NCBI RefSeq assembly: GCF_010731295.1
Contig: NZ_AP022579.1
Location: 1,116,001-1,180,000 of the forward strand
Direction of reading: 5' to 3'
From: Mycolicibacterium boenickei
GTDB lineage: Bacteria; Actinomycetota; Actinomycetes; Mycobacteriales; Mycobacteriaceae
Length of the DNA stretch: 64,000 bases
Below, piece by piece: positions 42,575 to 52,813 of this stretch. The notes under the pieces were generated by a model. The model had not been told where the DNA came from. It did not search any database and was given only the letters and a program-made list of their open reading frames with translations. Made by a program: the position numbers and the translations under genes. How positions within the stretch are numbered: position 1 is the stretch's first letter; the number at the start of each line of letters is the position of its first letter.

Positions 42575-42973
42575 ATGAAATTCACTGGTATCACCGCGCG
42601 CCGTGGAATTGCCGGCACGTGTGCCGCAGGCCTGCTCGGCGGCGTGGCCGCGGCGATGATCGGCGCACCGACGGCTGCAGCCGCACCCGACTGCAGCGCC
42701 AGTGCGGTGGCAGGCACCGTCAGCAGCACCACCGGTGCCGCGCGTGCCTACCTGGACAGCCATCCGGGCGCCAACCAGGCCGTGACCACGGCGTTCACCC
42801 AGCCGCGTCCGCAGGCCGCAGCCACACTGCGCGGGTACTTCACCGCCAACCCGCAGGAGTACTACGACCTGCGCGGCATCCTGGCACCCATCGGGGACAC
42901 GCAGCGGGCATGCAACGTGACGGCGCTGTCACCCGAGCTGGCCTCGGCCTACTCGGAGTTCATGGCCGGGTAG
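42575..42973 (+). CDS. Haemophore-like secreted haem-binding protein (Rv0203-type MHB domain)
   Basis: A 132-residue exported protein. The signal peptide ends after AAAA near residue 37; the mature part begins with PDC. Cys40 and Cys113 probably form the disulfide of the MHB fold. The mature helices (VAGTVSSTTGAARAYLDSHP and LRGYFTANPQEYYDLRGILAPI) match the mycobacterial haemophore family, with Tyr and His candidates for haem binding. In mycobacteria such proteins carry haem to MmpL transporters. Start ATG 42575 follows GAAGGAAAACG. Confidence 0.8.
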   Translation: MKFTGITARRGIAGTCAAGLLGGVAAAMIGAPTAAAAPDCSASAVAGTVSSTTGAARAYLDSHPGANQAVTTAFTQPRPQAAATLRGYFTANPQEYYDLRGILAPIGDTQRACNVTALSPELASAYSEFMAG

Positions 42974-43015
42974 TGATTACGGTGGAGCCAGGCCGACACA
43001 CGTCAAGGAGGACGG

Positions 43016-44956
43016 ATGGCGAACCCGTGGCAGGTGGTCCGTGGCAAGAGGGTGGCCGGGCAATCGGCGACTCGCGTCCGTAAGCGCAACCCGTCACCAC
43101 TGGAGCCGGCCTGGACGCCGCCCCCGGCCCGCTACGGCGTCGGAGTCCACCACAATGTGGCGGTCCGCGCGTCCGACGGCACGGTGCTGCGGGCCGACAT
43201 CCACTATCCGACGGTCCCCGAGACCGGGGCGCCGGCACCCGGACCGTTCCCGGTGCTGCTGTCCATCACGCCCTACGGCAAGAAGGCCCCGCCGCCGGCC
43301 GCCCAGATCGGCGGCGGGGCCACCCCGTACCTGATCCGGCGCGGCTACATCGAGGTGATGGCCGACGTGCGCGGAACCGGCGCGTCCGGTGGATCGTTCG
43401 AGATGCTGGGTGCCGTCCAGGTCTCCGACGGTGTCGATCTGGTCAATTGGGCTGCGCGGCTGCCGAATTCGAACGGCCGGGTCGGGATGTTCGGTATCTC
43501 CTACCTGGCCATCAACCAGCTGCTCACCGCCGCCGCCGTCGGCCCCGACTCGCCGCTGAAGGCGATCTTCCCGGTGATGGCGGCCAACGACTTCTACCGC
43601 GACGTGGTCACCATGGGCGGCGTGCCGCACATGCGGACCGTGCGGGCCTACGGTGCGGTCTATTCACTGCTCAACGTGGTCAACCCGGCGCTGGAGTTCG
43701 CCAAGCGCGGCGCTCATGAGCGTCCCCGGGCCGGCGGCCTGGCAGCGGTCCGGCAACGCGGACGTGACCAGCGCCAGTACTTCCGCAGCATGATCGGTGA
43801 CGCTGCTGCAGGCGGGGACACGGCCTTCGACGGCCCGTTCTGGGACACCATGCGCGCCTCGGACGTGCTGCCCGACATCGCGAAGAACGACGTCGCGGTA
43901 TTTCTGGTCGGCGGCTGGCACGACGCCTTCCAGCGCGGTGCCCCGCTCAACTACGCCGCGCTGCAGAACGCCTACACCGGCAGGCCGCCCAACGCCCCGA
44001 TGGAGCCCGGCCAGCCGCTCTCGGACAGGGTGCAGCTGATCATGGGCCCCTGGTATCACGTCTCGGATCTGGACGGCCTGCATTTGCATGCGCTGCAGCT
44101 GCGCTGGTTCGACCGCTGGCTCAAGGACGATGCCTCGGCCGCGGTCACCGGTTCGCCCATCCGCTTCCAGGCCATCGGCAGCCGGTCGTGGTTCCGGGCA
44201 GAGGACTATCCGTTCCCCGAGGCCACGCCGACGCGGCTGTATCTGGCCGAAGGCGGCCATCTCGCCTCCGAACCGGCCGCCGAGCAGACCGAGGCCACCC
44301 TGCGCTACACGGTGCGTGGGCCGATATCCGGCCGCAGCCTCGAACAGTGGACCCTCGGGATGGGCAGCTTCATGGCCGCGCAGAGGGGGCGGCGAATCCG
44401 GTACGACCTGGACAACCGCAGGCTGCAACGCGAGGCCCTGACCTACACGACGGACGAGTTCACCGAGGCCCGGCTCATCGCGGGCCCGGTCACGTTGACC
44501 GTGCAGGCGACCGCCGACACCACCGAAACTCTGTGGGTGGCCCATCTCGACGATGTGGCACCGGACGGTGCCAGCCGGCCGCTGACCCAGGGCGCGCTGC
44601 TCGGATCGCACCGGGCGCTGGATCCGGAGACGACGTGGTACACGGCGGACGGAAATGTTCTGCGGCCGCATCACATCAGCACCCGCGCCGCCGTCGAGCC
44701 GGTGGTGCCCGGTGAGCTGACCCGCTACGACCTGGACGTCTTCCCCACCGCGGCGCTGATCGAGCCAGGCCACCGGCTGCGGCTCACGCTGACCACCTAC
44801 GACTTCCCGCACCTGGTGCCCACTCAACCGGCCCGCCACGCTCTGGAAGGGGGCACCTACCGGATCCGTCAGGGCGGCGACGCGCCGTCGAGCCTGCTCA
44901 TCTCGCTGGCCGAGCCCGCCGCGTTCACGCCGGACGAGTCGCGCGGAGATACGTGA
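43016..44956 (+). CDS. CocE/NonD-family alpha/beta hydrolase (X-Pro dipeptidyl-peptidase-like)
   Basis: A 646-residue serine hydrolase. The N-terminal catalytic domain has the nucleophile elbow GISYLA with Ser162, an oxyanion segment SITPYGKK, and DVRGTGASGG. A cap region and an acidic Asp (HDAFQRG block) follow. The C-terminal jelly-roll domain runs from about residue 400, with LDVFPTAALIEPGHRLRLTLT typical of the PepX C-terminal domain. It starts behind AAGGAGGACGG. There is no signal peptide, and the substrate (ester or peptide-like) is unknown. It overlaps the convergent methyltransferase by 32 bases. Confidence 0.86.
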   Translation: MANPWQVVRGKRVAGQSATRVRKRNPSPLEPAWTPPPARYGVGVHHNVAVRASDGTVLRADIHYPTVPETGAPAPGPFPVLLSITPYGKKAPPPAAQIGGGATPYLIRRGYIEVMADVRGTGASGGSFEMLGAVQVSDGVDLVNWAARLPNSNGRVGMFGISYLAINQLLTAAAVGPDSPLKAIFPVMAANDFYRDVVTMGGVPHMRTVRAYGAVYSLLNVVNPALEFAKRGAHERPRAGGLAAVRQRGRDQRQYFRSMIGDAAAGGDTAFDGPFWDTMRASDVLPDIAKNDVAVFLVGGWHDAFQRGAPLNYAALQNAYTGRPPNAPMEPGQPLSDRVQLIMGPWYHVSDLDGLHLHALQLRWFDRWLKDDASAAVTGSPIRFQAIGSRSWFRAEDYPFPEATPTRLYLAEGGHLASEPAAEQTEATLRYTVRGPISGRSLEQWTLGMGSFMAAQRGRRIRYDLDNRRLQREALTYTTDEFTEARLIAGPVTLTVQATADTTETLWVAHLDDVAPDGASRPLTQGALLGSHRALDPETTWYTADGNVLRPHHISTRAAVEPVVPGELTRYDLDVFPTAALIEPGHRLRLTLTTYDFPHLVPTQPARHALEGGTYRIRQGGDAPSSLLISLAEPAAFTPDESRGDT

Positions 44957-45527
44957 GCTTTCCGGCCAGCCGGATGCGCCCGGATCCCACCACCGCGCAG
45001 TCGAACCCCGCAGCCTCGAACAGCTGAGAGAGGGCGTCGCCGCGCACGTCGACGACGTGCAGTCGCCCGCCCGGCTTGAGAACCCGGAACAGCTCGCGGG
45101 CGGCGGCGATCTTGGTGGCTTCGTCGAGATGGTGCAGCATCATCGAGGACAGCGCCTGGTCGAACTTGCCGTCGCCGAACGGCAGTTCCTGGGCATACGC
45201 CCGCGTGAATCCGATACCCTTGAGGCCCTTGGCCTTTCGCTCTGCCCGCTGCAGCGCTCGCGGATCGGGATCGGTCCCCACGATCTCGGCGGCCGGGTAC
45301 GCCTTCTTGGCGCGAACAGTGAGATTTCCGGTGCCACACCCTATTTCGATCACCCGCTGGCCGGCCGACAGTCCGGCCCGCGCGACCAGGTCGCGGTAGG
45401 CCGGGTTCATCCCGAGCACTCGGGTCAGGAGGTCGTAGCCGGGCAGGAACGCGTCATGACCTGCCGCCGGCAGGTAGTCATGCCGGTTCTTCAGAAGATG
45501 TGGACGATGTTCGGTCATGAACTCCAT
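44925..45527 (-). CDS. SAM-dependent methyltransferase
   Basis: A 200-residue class I methyltransferase (start ATG 45527, or 45518 for MTEHRP). Motif I is VIEIGCGTGNLTVRAKK, the acidic strand 2 end is VGTDPDPRAL, and motif IV FDQALSSMMLHHL is as in UbiE-like enzymes. The end overlaps the CocE-type gene by 32 bases. It is divergent from the AraC gene. Small-molecule substrate unknown. Confidence 0.85.
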   Translation of the reverse strand: MEFMTEHRPHLLKNRHDYLPAAGHDAFLPGYDLLTRVLGMNPAYRDLVARAGLSAGQRVIEIGCGTGNLTVRAKKAYPAAEIVGTDPDPRALQRAERKAKGLKGIGFTRAYAQELPFGDGKFDQALSSMMLHHLDEATKIAAARELFRVLKPGGRLHVVDVRGDALSQLFEAAGFDCAVVGSGRIRLAGKLTYLRATRPA

Positions 45528-45592
45528 GATCTATCCGGACAGACACCGATAGTTGGGTGAAGATTGGCAAAATCAGGATTATCTTTGGCTTC

Positions 45593-46471
45593 ATGCCTGA
45601 CGCGTCTCGCCTGGTGCGCCACCGCGACGGCGTCCCGGTCTACCGGTACTGGACGGATCACGACGCCCCGCCGGTGTCAGTCACCAGGGGCCGGCGCGCA
45701 GATCTGCCCGAACACCGCCCGCACATCCACGACTTCCCGGTGCTCTGGTACGTGCCGGCCGAAGGCGTGGTCTACGTGGTGGCGGCCGGCGAGGTGATCG
45801 ACCCACGACCGCTGACCGCCGAGTCCGACGGGATCGGCGTGTACTTCGACCCCACCGCGCTGGGGCACGACGGCGGCTCACCCTGGCCCACCTGGCAGGC
45901 TCATCCTCTGCTGTTCCCGTTCATCCACGGGCAATCCGGTGGCCTACTCCTTCTGCACGTACCCGCCGATCGACAACCACTGTGGGACAGCACGATCCAG
46001 GCGATCGAGGCTGAGCTCGGCGACCGTCGCGCGGGCTACCGGCAGGCCGCACTGGCCCACCTGACGCTGCTGCTCATCGACCTGGCCCGGTTCGCCGACG
46101 ACGTGGTCAGCGACCTGCGACGCAGTGGCGAGCCTTTGCTGGCCGAGGTGTTCTCGGCGATCGACCGCAGGCTGTCGGAGCCGCTGTCCTTGCGCGACAT
46201 CGCCGACGAGGTCGGAATGACGGCGGGCCATCTCACCACGTTGGTCCGCCGCCGGACCGGACGCACCGTCGGCGAATGGATCAATGAGCGCAGGATGAGC
46301 CAGGCGCGGGCCCTGCTCGGCGATACGGACCTGTCCGTTGCCGAGGTCGCCGCCCGGGTGGGAATGGCCGACCCCGGTTACTTCAGCCGTCAGTTCCGGC
46401 GGACCCACGGCCTCTCGCCACGCGAGTGGCGCCGGTCCCGACTTTCTGGCATCGGAACCGAATCACCTTGA
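45593..46471 (+). CDS. AraC-family transcriptional regulator
   Basis: A 292-residue regulator starting at ATG 45593 (a GTG 36 bases earlier is possible). The N-terminal cupin-like domain reads PEHRPHIHDFPVLWYV and PFIHGQSGG. The C-terminal domain has two helix-turn-helix motifs: LSLRDIADEVGMTAGHLTTLV and VAEVAARVGMADPGYFSRQFRRTHG, about residues 195-275. It is divergent from the methyltransferase and precedes the mycolyltransferase gene. The inducer is not known. Confidence 0.86.
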   Translation: MPDASRLVRHRDGVPVYRYWTDHDAPPVSVTRGRRADLPEHRPHIHDFPVLWYVPAEGVVYVVAAGEVIDPRPLTAESDGIGVYFDPTALGHDGGSPWPTWQAHPLLFPFIHGQSGGLLLLHVPADRQPLWDSTIQAIEAELGDRRAGYRQAALAHLTLLLIDLARFADDVVSDLRRSGEPLLAEVFSAIDRRLSEPLSLRDIADEVGMTAGHLTTLVRRRTGRTVGEWINERRMSQARALLGDTDLSVAEVAARVGMADPGYFSRQFRRTHGLSPREWRRSRLSGIGTESP

Positions 46472-46527
46472 TAACAGAGGGGTTACGCCAGGCGTGGTCT
46501 CGGTAGGCCCAGCTCAGCCGTTGTTAA

Positions 46528-47808
<1,281 letters not shown>

Positions 47809-47817
47809 GCCACGTTC

Positions 47818-47863
47818 GTAACGCCATGGCGGGAATTCGGCCGAATTTTCGCCGTGGCGTTAC
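47818..47863 (+). terminator. 46-base hairpin after the mycolyltransferase gene
   Basis: Left arm 47818-47840 (starting GTAACGCCAT) pairs with right arm 47841-47863 over all 23 positions if G-U pairs are allowed; there are three such pairs and no loop bases outside the turn. It begins ten bases past the fbp stop codon. No U-run follows, as is usual in mycobacteria. Confidence 0.65.
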
Positions 47864-47950
47864 ATACGCGAAGGCATCATCACTTCTAGAGATGATCTAG
47901 ATCAAAAACCATCGTTGGACTCGATGACTTGAGGCGACTGTCATGGAGGC

Positions 47951-48361
47951 ATGACCCGCACCCGCCTCACCCTGACCGTCCTCGCCGTGTCCGTCGCCAC
48001 CGCGACCCTCACTGCTCCTGCCGCGCTCGCCGACGATCCGACTGCGGGCGTGTCACGCACCGAGCTTCAGCGTTCCGCCGCGCCCACACCGGGTTTCGAG
48101 ATCATCCAGACCAGGTTCGAGATCCCGGTCGGCAAGGAGTCCGGCCGGCACAGCCATCCCGGGCCGGAAGTCGGCTACATCGTCCAGGGAGACGTCGACA
48201 TGGTCTTCGACGACCGCCCGACCCAGCATCTCCATTCAGGCGACCCGTTCCTCATCCCCGCCGGCGTCGTCCACAACGCCCACAACGTCGGAACGGTGCG
48301 GACCCTGATGCTGTCCACCTACGTGGTGCCCGTCGATCAGCCGTTGGTGACGATGTTCTGA
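47951..48361 (+). CDS. Secreted cupin-domain protein
   Basis: A 136-residue protein with a signal peptide (cleavage after ALADD region, about residue 27) and a single cupin fold. Metal ligands are clear: HSHPGPEVGYIVQGDVDM gives His, His and Glu, and a second His is in the VVHNAHNVG strand. Exported cupins of this size occur in mycobacteria; their reaction is unknown. It overlaps the convergent FAD oxidoreductase by 25 bases. Confidence 0.82.
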   Translation: MTRTRLTLTVLAVSVATATLTAPAALADDPTAGVSRTELQRSAAPTPGFEIIQTRFEIPVGKESGRHSHPGPEVGYIVQGDVDMVFDDRPTQHLHSGDPFLIPAGVVHNAHNVGTVRTLMLSTYVVPVDQPLVTMF

Positions 48362-49473
48362 TCCTCGGACCGCACACCGCGATAGATGCCGCGGCGGACG
48401 ATCCACGGCTGCAACACCCGCTCGATCGACCACGACGGGAACCGGAAAGCAAACCCGTTGGGCGCGAATACCTCCAACCCGTCCGGTTGCACGCCGAGCA
48501 CAGATCCCCAACGACTGGCGGGCGGGCGATAACTGCGCATCCGGCCTCCGGCGAAATGGGCGGCCACGTTTCGGGCCAGCAGTCCGTCGGCCCGGTTGCG
48601 GGCCGACGAGCGCAGCGGATCGGTGGCCGCGACGTCACCGACGGCGAATACGCCATCGCACCCCGGCACCCGCAATTCCGGCGTGACCCGCACGAACCCG
48701 CGCTCGTCGAGGATGTCCGCCGGCAGCCAGGCGGTGTTGGGCCGCACCCGGCCGATCGCCCACAGCACGGCATCCGCCTGAACCGGAGCCTGCCCGCCGC
48801 TGAAGTGAACGGGTTCGGACGTGATGGCCGCGCAGTCGAAGCCCTCGGGCACCACTGCTCGATGCCCGGGGTACAGCGTCACGCCCGCGGCGGCGAGCCG
48901 GCTTTCGACACGCTTCCGCGTCCGCCGATGATGCTGCGGCAGAGGATGTTCACCCGGGTAGTACAGCCCCACCCGGGTGTCCGGCCACCGGACCGCGATG
49001 TTGGCCGCGCCGCTGGCCGCCGCCGCGCCACCGCCGATGACGGCCACCGAACGCGCCGAACCCAAACGCTCGTGCGCGGTTCGCAGTCCGGTATCGACAT
49101 CCCGCGTGGACTGCAGAACTGGCCGCCGCCAGAAGCCGTTCGCGACGCCGGTAGAGATCACCAGGGCGTCATAGGATTCCACCCGCGTCGTGCCGTCGGC
49201 ATCAACCACACTGACCGTCCGGGCGGACAGGTCAGCACCGGTGAGGGTGCCGTGCACGGTGCGGACGCGATCGAGTTCCCGGAACCGGTCGAAGCCGATC
49301 CAGTAGTTGCGCGCCCAGTCGTCGGGCCGGGCCAGCCGGGTGCCGAGCTCCTGACCGCTGACCAAGCCGGGGTTCACCGAGATGCCGACGACGTCGAAAC
49401 GCCGCGCCAGCCGGATCGCGGTGAGCACGCCGGTGTCACCGAGGCCGGCGATCACCACGCGCTTTCGGTCCAC
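48337..49473 (-). CDS. FAD-dependent pyridine nucleotide-disulphide oxidoreductase-like protein
   Basis: A 378-residue protein. GTG 49473 is chosen because it gives the FAD start DRKRVVIAGLGDTGVLTAI, while the upstream open frame has no homology. The second nucleotide-binding fold is VAVIGGGAAAASGAANIA, and the late FAD contact is GCDGVFAVGDVAATDP. No active-site CxxxxC pair is present, so it resembles NDH-2/AIF-type oxidoreductases rather than thioredoxin reductases. It is divergent from the FadE pair. The electron acceptor is unknown. Confidence 0.85.
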   Translation of the reverse strand: MDRKRVVIAGLGDTGVLTAIRLARRFDVVGISVNPGLVSGQELGTRLARPDDWARNYWIGFDRFRELDRVRTVHGTLTGADLSARTVSVVDADGTTRVESYDALVISTGVANGFWRRPVLQSTRDVDTGLRTAHERLGSARSVAVIGGGAAAASGAANIAVRWPDTRVGLYYPGEHPLPQHHRRTRKRVESRLAAAGVTLYPGHRAVVPEGFDCAAITSEPVHFSGGQAPVQADAVLWAIGRVRPNTAWLPADILDERGFVRVTPELRVPGCDGVFAVGDVAATDPLRSSARNRADGLLARNVAAHFAGGRMRSYRPPASRWGSVLGVQPDGLEVFAPNGFAFRFPSWSIERVLQPWIVRRGIYRGVRSEDQNIVTNG

Positions 49474-49532
49474 GATCGGTGACGCTACCGCCCGCCCGCG
49501 GGCCGCCGAATGCCTTTCCCTATCGTGACTGG

Positions 49533-50735
49533 ATGAGCAGCGTCGCTGATGCGGACCGGGTCGCCGACCTCGCCCGCCGGGTCGTGGCCGACCACGACCC
49601 CAAGAAAGTCCCGATCCCCGAGTACCTGGCCGCCTGTTATGACGCGGGTCTGTCCTGGGTGCACTTCCCGGAGGGCCTCGGCGGTCTCGGGGTGTCACGT
49701 GGTCTGCAGGCCGTGGCCGACCGCATCCTCCAGGGTGCAGGCGGTCCCATCCCGTTGAGCCTCAATCCGATGGGCTACGGCATGGCCGCACCCACGGTCC
49801 GCGAACACGCTCAGTCCGATGAGCTCAAGAAGTCCTGGCTGCGCCCGCTGGCGAGCACCGAACACATCTGGTGCCAGCTGTTCTCCGAGCCCGGTGCCGG
49901 ATCGGACCTGGCCGGGCTGGCCACGTCCGCGGTCCGCGACGGTGACGAGTGGGTGCTCAACGGTCAGAAGGTGTGGACCAGCCTGGCGCACCGCGCCCGC
50001 TGGGGCCTGCTGCTGGCCCGCTCGAATCCCGATGCGCCCAAACACAAAGGCCTCACGTACTTCGTGCTCGATATGCACGGGCCGGGTGTCGAGACCCGAC
50101 CGCTACGGCAGATGACCGGGCAGGCCGAGTTCAACGAGGTCTACATCACCGACGCCCGCATCCCCGACGCGCATCGGCTCGGCGAGGTCGGCAACGGCTG
50201 GAATGTCGCGATGACGACGCTGATGAACGAGCGCAGCGCGCTCGGCGGCAGCGGCAACCGGCGCGGAGCCGGCACCATCTCGGATGCCGTGGCGCTGTGG
50301 GCGTCACGCCCCGACCTGCGTACCCCGGTGCTGCGGGACCGGCTGACACAGCTCTGGCTGCGCTCCGAGGCCCAGCGGCTGACCGCGGAACGTTCCCGCG
50401 CGGCCGCCACCGTCGGTGGCCCGGGCCCGGAGGGCTCGATCGGAAAGCTCGTCGGCGCCGAACTCAACCAGCACATCTACCAGTGGTGCATGGATCTGCT
50501 TGGGCCCGAAGGGATCCTGTATCACGGGTACGGATCGGGTGACCGCGACGAGGACGAGAACGGCAAGGACTGGCGCGGTCCCATCCAGCAGCGCTTTCTG
50601 CGCAGCAAGGCCAACACGATCGAAGGTGGCACGTCAGAGGTGATGCGCAACATTCTGGGCGAACGGATCCTGGGGCTGCCCGGCGATCTGCGGGCTGATG
50701 CCGGTATGCCGTGGAAGGAGATCCCCCGTGGCTGA
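49533..50735 (+). CDS. Acyl-CoA dehydrogenase, first subunit of a FadE pair
   Basis: A 400-residue acyl-CoA dehydrogenase starting at ATG 49533. The FAD loop is CQLFSEPGAGSDLAGLAT and the C-terminal signature is IEGGTSEVMRNILGERILGLPGDL. The DEWVLNGQKVWTSLAHRAR block is also typical. It is shorter than the classical long-chain type and closely coupled to a second FadE, an arrangement typical of heterotetrameric (alpha2-beta2) dehydrogenases in steroid or side-chain catabolism. Confidence 0.88.
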   Translation: MSSVADADRVADLARRVVADHDPKKVPIPEYLAACYDAGLSWVHFPEGLGGLGVSRGLQAVADRILQGAGGPIPLSLNPMGYGMAAPTVREHAQSDELKKSWLRPLASTEHIWCQLFSEPGAGSDLAGLATSAVRDGDEWVLNGQKVWTSLAHRARWGLLLARSNPDAPKHKGLTYFVLDMHGPGVETRPLRQMTGQAEFNEVYITDARIPDAHRLGEVGNGWNVAMTTLMNERSALGGSGNRRGAGTISDAVALWASRPDLRTPVLRDRLTQLWLRSEAQRLTAERSRAAATVGGPGPEGSIGKLVGAELNQHIYQWCMDLLGPEGILYHGYGSGDRDEDENGKDWRGPIQQRFLRSKANTIEGGTSEVMRNILGERILGLPGDLRADAGMPWKEIPRG

Positions 50736-51894
50736 CGACCGGGCTGAATTCAGCTTCACCGACGAGCAGACGCAATTGCGGACGGCGGTCCGCAAGTTCT
50801 GCGCCGACAACTTCGACGAGCAGACGGTGCGGACCCTGATGGAGTCCGAATCGCGGTTCGATCCGAAGGTCTGGGCGCGGTTGGGTGCTGAGCTCGGCGT
50901 GCTCGGCCTGGCGGTTCCCGAGGCCGACGGCGGAGCCGGTGGCACGCTCGTCGACCAGGCCATCGCGGTCGAAGAGCTGGGGGCGGCACTGGCCTGCGGT
51001 CCGGTGTTCGGCACGGTGCTGCTGGCCATCCCGGCGCTCGTCGCCGCCGCGGCCGGTCCGGTGCGCGACGACCTCCTCGGCGCCCTCGCCGAAGGCACCC
51101 GCACCGCGGCGTTCGCGGTCCCGGATCGGGCGGGCGCTTTCGATCCCGCTGCGGTGAATGTCGCTGTCGCCGAGGATGGGACGCTCACCGGGACGGTCGA
51201 GCGGGTGGTAGATGGCGGAGTCGTCGACGTCCTGCTGGTGGCCGCCACGGGACCCGACGGCGTCGCCCTGTACGCGGTCGAGGCAACGGACCCCGGCGTA
51301 CAGCGCAGCCCCCTGGTCACGCTCGACCTGACCCGGCCGCAGGCCACCATCGTGTTGACCGCTGCCGCCGCGCAACTGGTGGCCGGCGCCGACGAGGCCG
51401 ATCGCGTCGTCACCCACGCGTTCCAGGTGGCGTCGGCGCTATTGGCCGCCGAACAGGTCGGCGCCGCACAGCATCTGCTGGATCTGTCGGTGGAATACGC
51501 CAAATCGAGGCTGCAGTTCGGCAGGCAGATCGGCTCGTTCCAGGCTGTCAAGCACCGCCTGGCGGATTGCCTGGTCGATCTCGAGCACGCGCGTTCGGCG
51601 ACGTATCACGCGGTGTGGGCGCTGACCGACGGCACCGACGACCCGGCGCTGGCGGCCAGCATCGCGCAGGCCACCGCGTCGGCGGCGTTCGCCAAGATTG
51701 CCGCCGACACCATCCAGGTGCACGGCGGCATCGGATTCACCTGGGAGCACCAGGCGCATCTGTACTTCAAACGAGCCACCACCGATGCCGCGCTGTTGGG
51801 CAGCGCCGAGGCGCACCGATCGCGGGTGGCCGAACTGGTGCTTGACGACGCAACCGCCGAGCGGGTGCCGTGGGTGGCGACGGGCACGCACTGA
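50728..51894 (+). CDS. Acyl-CoA dehydrogenase, second subunit of the FadE pair
   Basis: A 388-residue protein starting at GTG 50728, behind AAGGAG and overlapping the first FadE by eight bases. It has FTDEQTQLRTAVRKFCADN, the RLQFGRQIGSFQAVKH helix, and the tail VHGGIGFTWEHQAHLYFKRA. The EGGT-type catalytic glutamate segment is not seen here, as often in the second subunit of such pairs, so the active site is probably formed with the first subunit. The substrate is not shown. Confidence 0.85.
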   Translation: MADDRAEFSFTDEQTQLRTAVRKFCADNFDEQTVRTLMESESRFDPKVWARLGAELGVLGLAVPEADGGAGGTLVDQAIAVEELGAALACGPVFGTVLLAIPALVAAAAGPVRDDLLGALAEGTRTAAFAVPDRAGAFDPAAVNVAVAEDGTLTGTVERVVDGGVVDVLLVAATGPDGVALYAVEATDPGVQRSPLVTLDLTRPQATIVLTAAAAQLVAGADEADRVVTHAFQVASALLAAEQVGAAQHLLDLSVEYAKSRLQFGRQIGSFQAVKHRLADCLVDLEHARSATYHAVWALTDGTDDPALAASIAQATASAAFAKIAADTIQVHGGIGFTWEHQAHLYFKRATTDAALLGSAEAHRSRVAELVLDDATAERVPWVATGTH

Positions 51895-51942
51895 TCGCTT
51901 GAAATCGCGCGGGAAACGTTAGGCGACCGTACAATCCCGCTG

Positions 51943-52782
51943 ATGGACGGCCCTGTCGAACACCGCACGCTGGCTGTCGACGGGGTCCGTTCACCGGTGC
52001 TCGTCGCCGGCACTTCCGGGGCGAACCCCGGCGAGGCTGTGGTGTTCGTGCACGGCAACAACGCCGGGGCCAAGTGGGACCGGTTGCTGACGCCGGTCGC
52101 GGGGTTCACCCGGGTGATCGCTCCGGAGATGCCGGGTTTCGGTGCGGCCGACAAGCCCTCTCAGTGGCCGTACACGGTGGCTGCCTATGCGGCGCACCTC
52201 GACGCGATCCTGGGTCAGCTCGGGGTCGAACGCGCGCATCTGGTGGCCCACGACTTCGGTGGGCCATGGGCGCTCGCGTGGGCGGTCGACCATCTCGACT
52301 CGGTCGCCAGCATCACGTTGATCAACGCACCGGTGGTGATCAACCACTTCGCCGCCAAGCTGTGGCGCACACCCGTACTGGCCGAGGCGTTGTCGCGGGT
52401 CGGTAACCCGGCCGTGCTGCGACGTGTGCTCGCCATGCGGGATCCCGGCCTGCCGTCCGACGCGCTCGACTCGATCGCGGAGCACATGTTCGCCCGCGGG
52501 ACGCCCGATGCCGTGGTGAAGCTGTACCGGTCCACCGGGCCGAACGCCCTTGCCCCGTATGTAGATCGGCTCGCCGGTTACCGCGGCGACGTCCTGGTGG
52601 TGTGGGGTGCCGACGACCATTACGTGCCGTTCGCGCAAACCGAGGACTACCAGCGGATCTTCGCCAACTGTCAGGTGCAACCGGTGCCGGGAACCGGGCA
52701 TTGGCCCTGGCTCGAGCAGCCCGATGTGGTGGCCGGGTACCTCACCGCGTTCCTGCGCGGGCAGCTCGGACGTACCGCATGA
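51943..52782 (+). CDS. Alpha/beta hydrolase with Asp nucleophile (epoxide hydrolase/dehalogenase-like)
   Basis: A 279-residue alpha/beta hydrolase. The nucleophile elbow is AHDFGG with Asp104, where esterases have Ser; the oxyanion HGNN is at 38-41. The acid is in WGADDHYVPF and the His in GTGHWPW. An Asp nucleophile is the mark of epoxide hydrolases and haloalkane dehalogenases. A cap lies at about residues 130-210. No signal peptide; cytoplasmic. Confidence 0.82.
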   Translation: MDGPVEHRTLAVDGVRSPVLVAGTSGANPGEAVVFVHGNNAGAKWDRLLTPVAGFTRVIAPEMPGFGAADKPSQWPYTVAAYAAHLDAILGQLGVERAHLVAHDFGGPWALAWAVDHLDSVASITLINAPVVINHFAAKLWRTPVLAEALSRVGNPAVLRRVLAMRDPGLPSDALDSIAEHMFARGTPDAVVKLYRSTGPNALAPYVDRLAGYRGDVLVVWGADDHYVPFAQTEDYQRIFANCQVQPVPGTGHWPWLEQPDVVAGYLTAFLRGQLGRTA

Positions 52783-52813
52783 AACTGCGCCGCGTCCCCT
52801 GAGTTCCCGCCGA

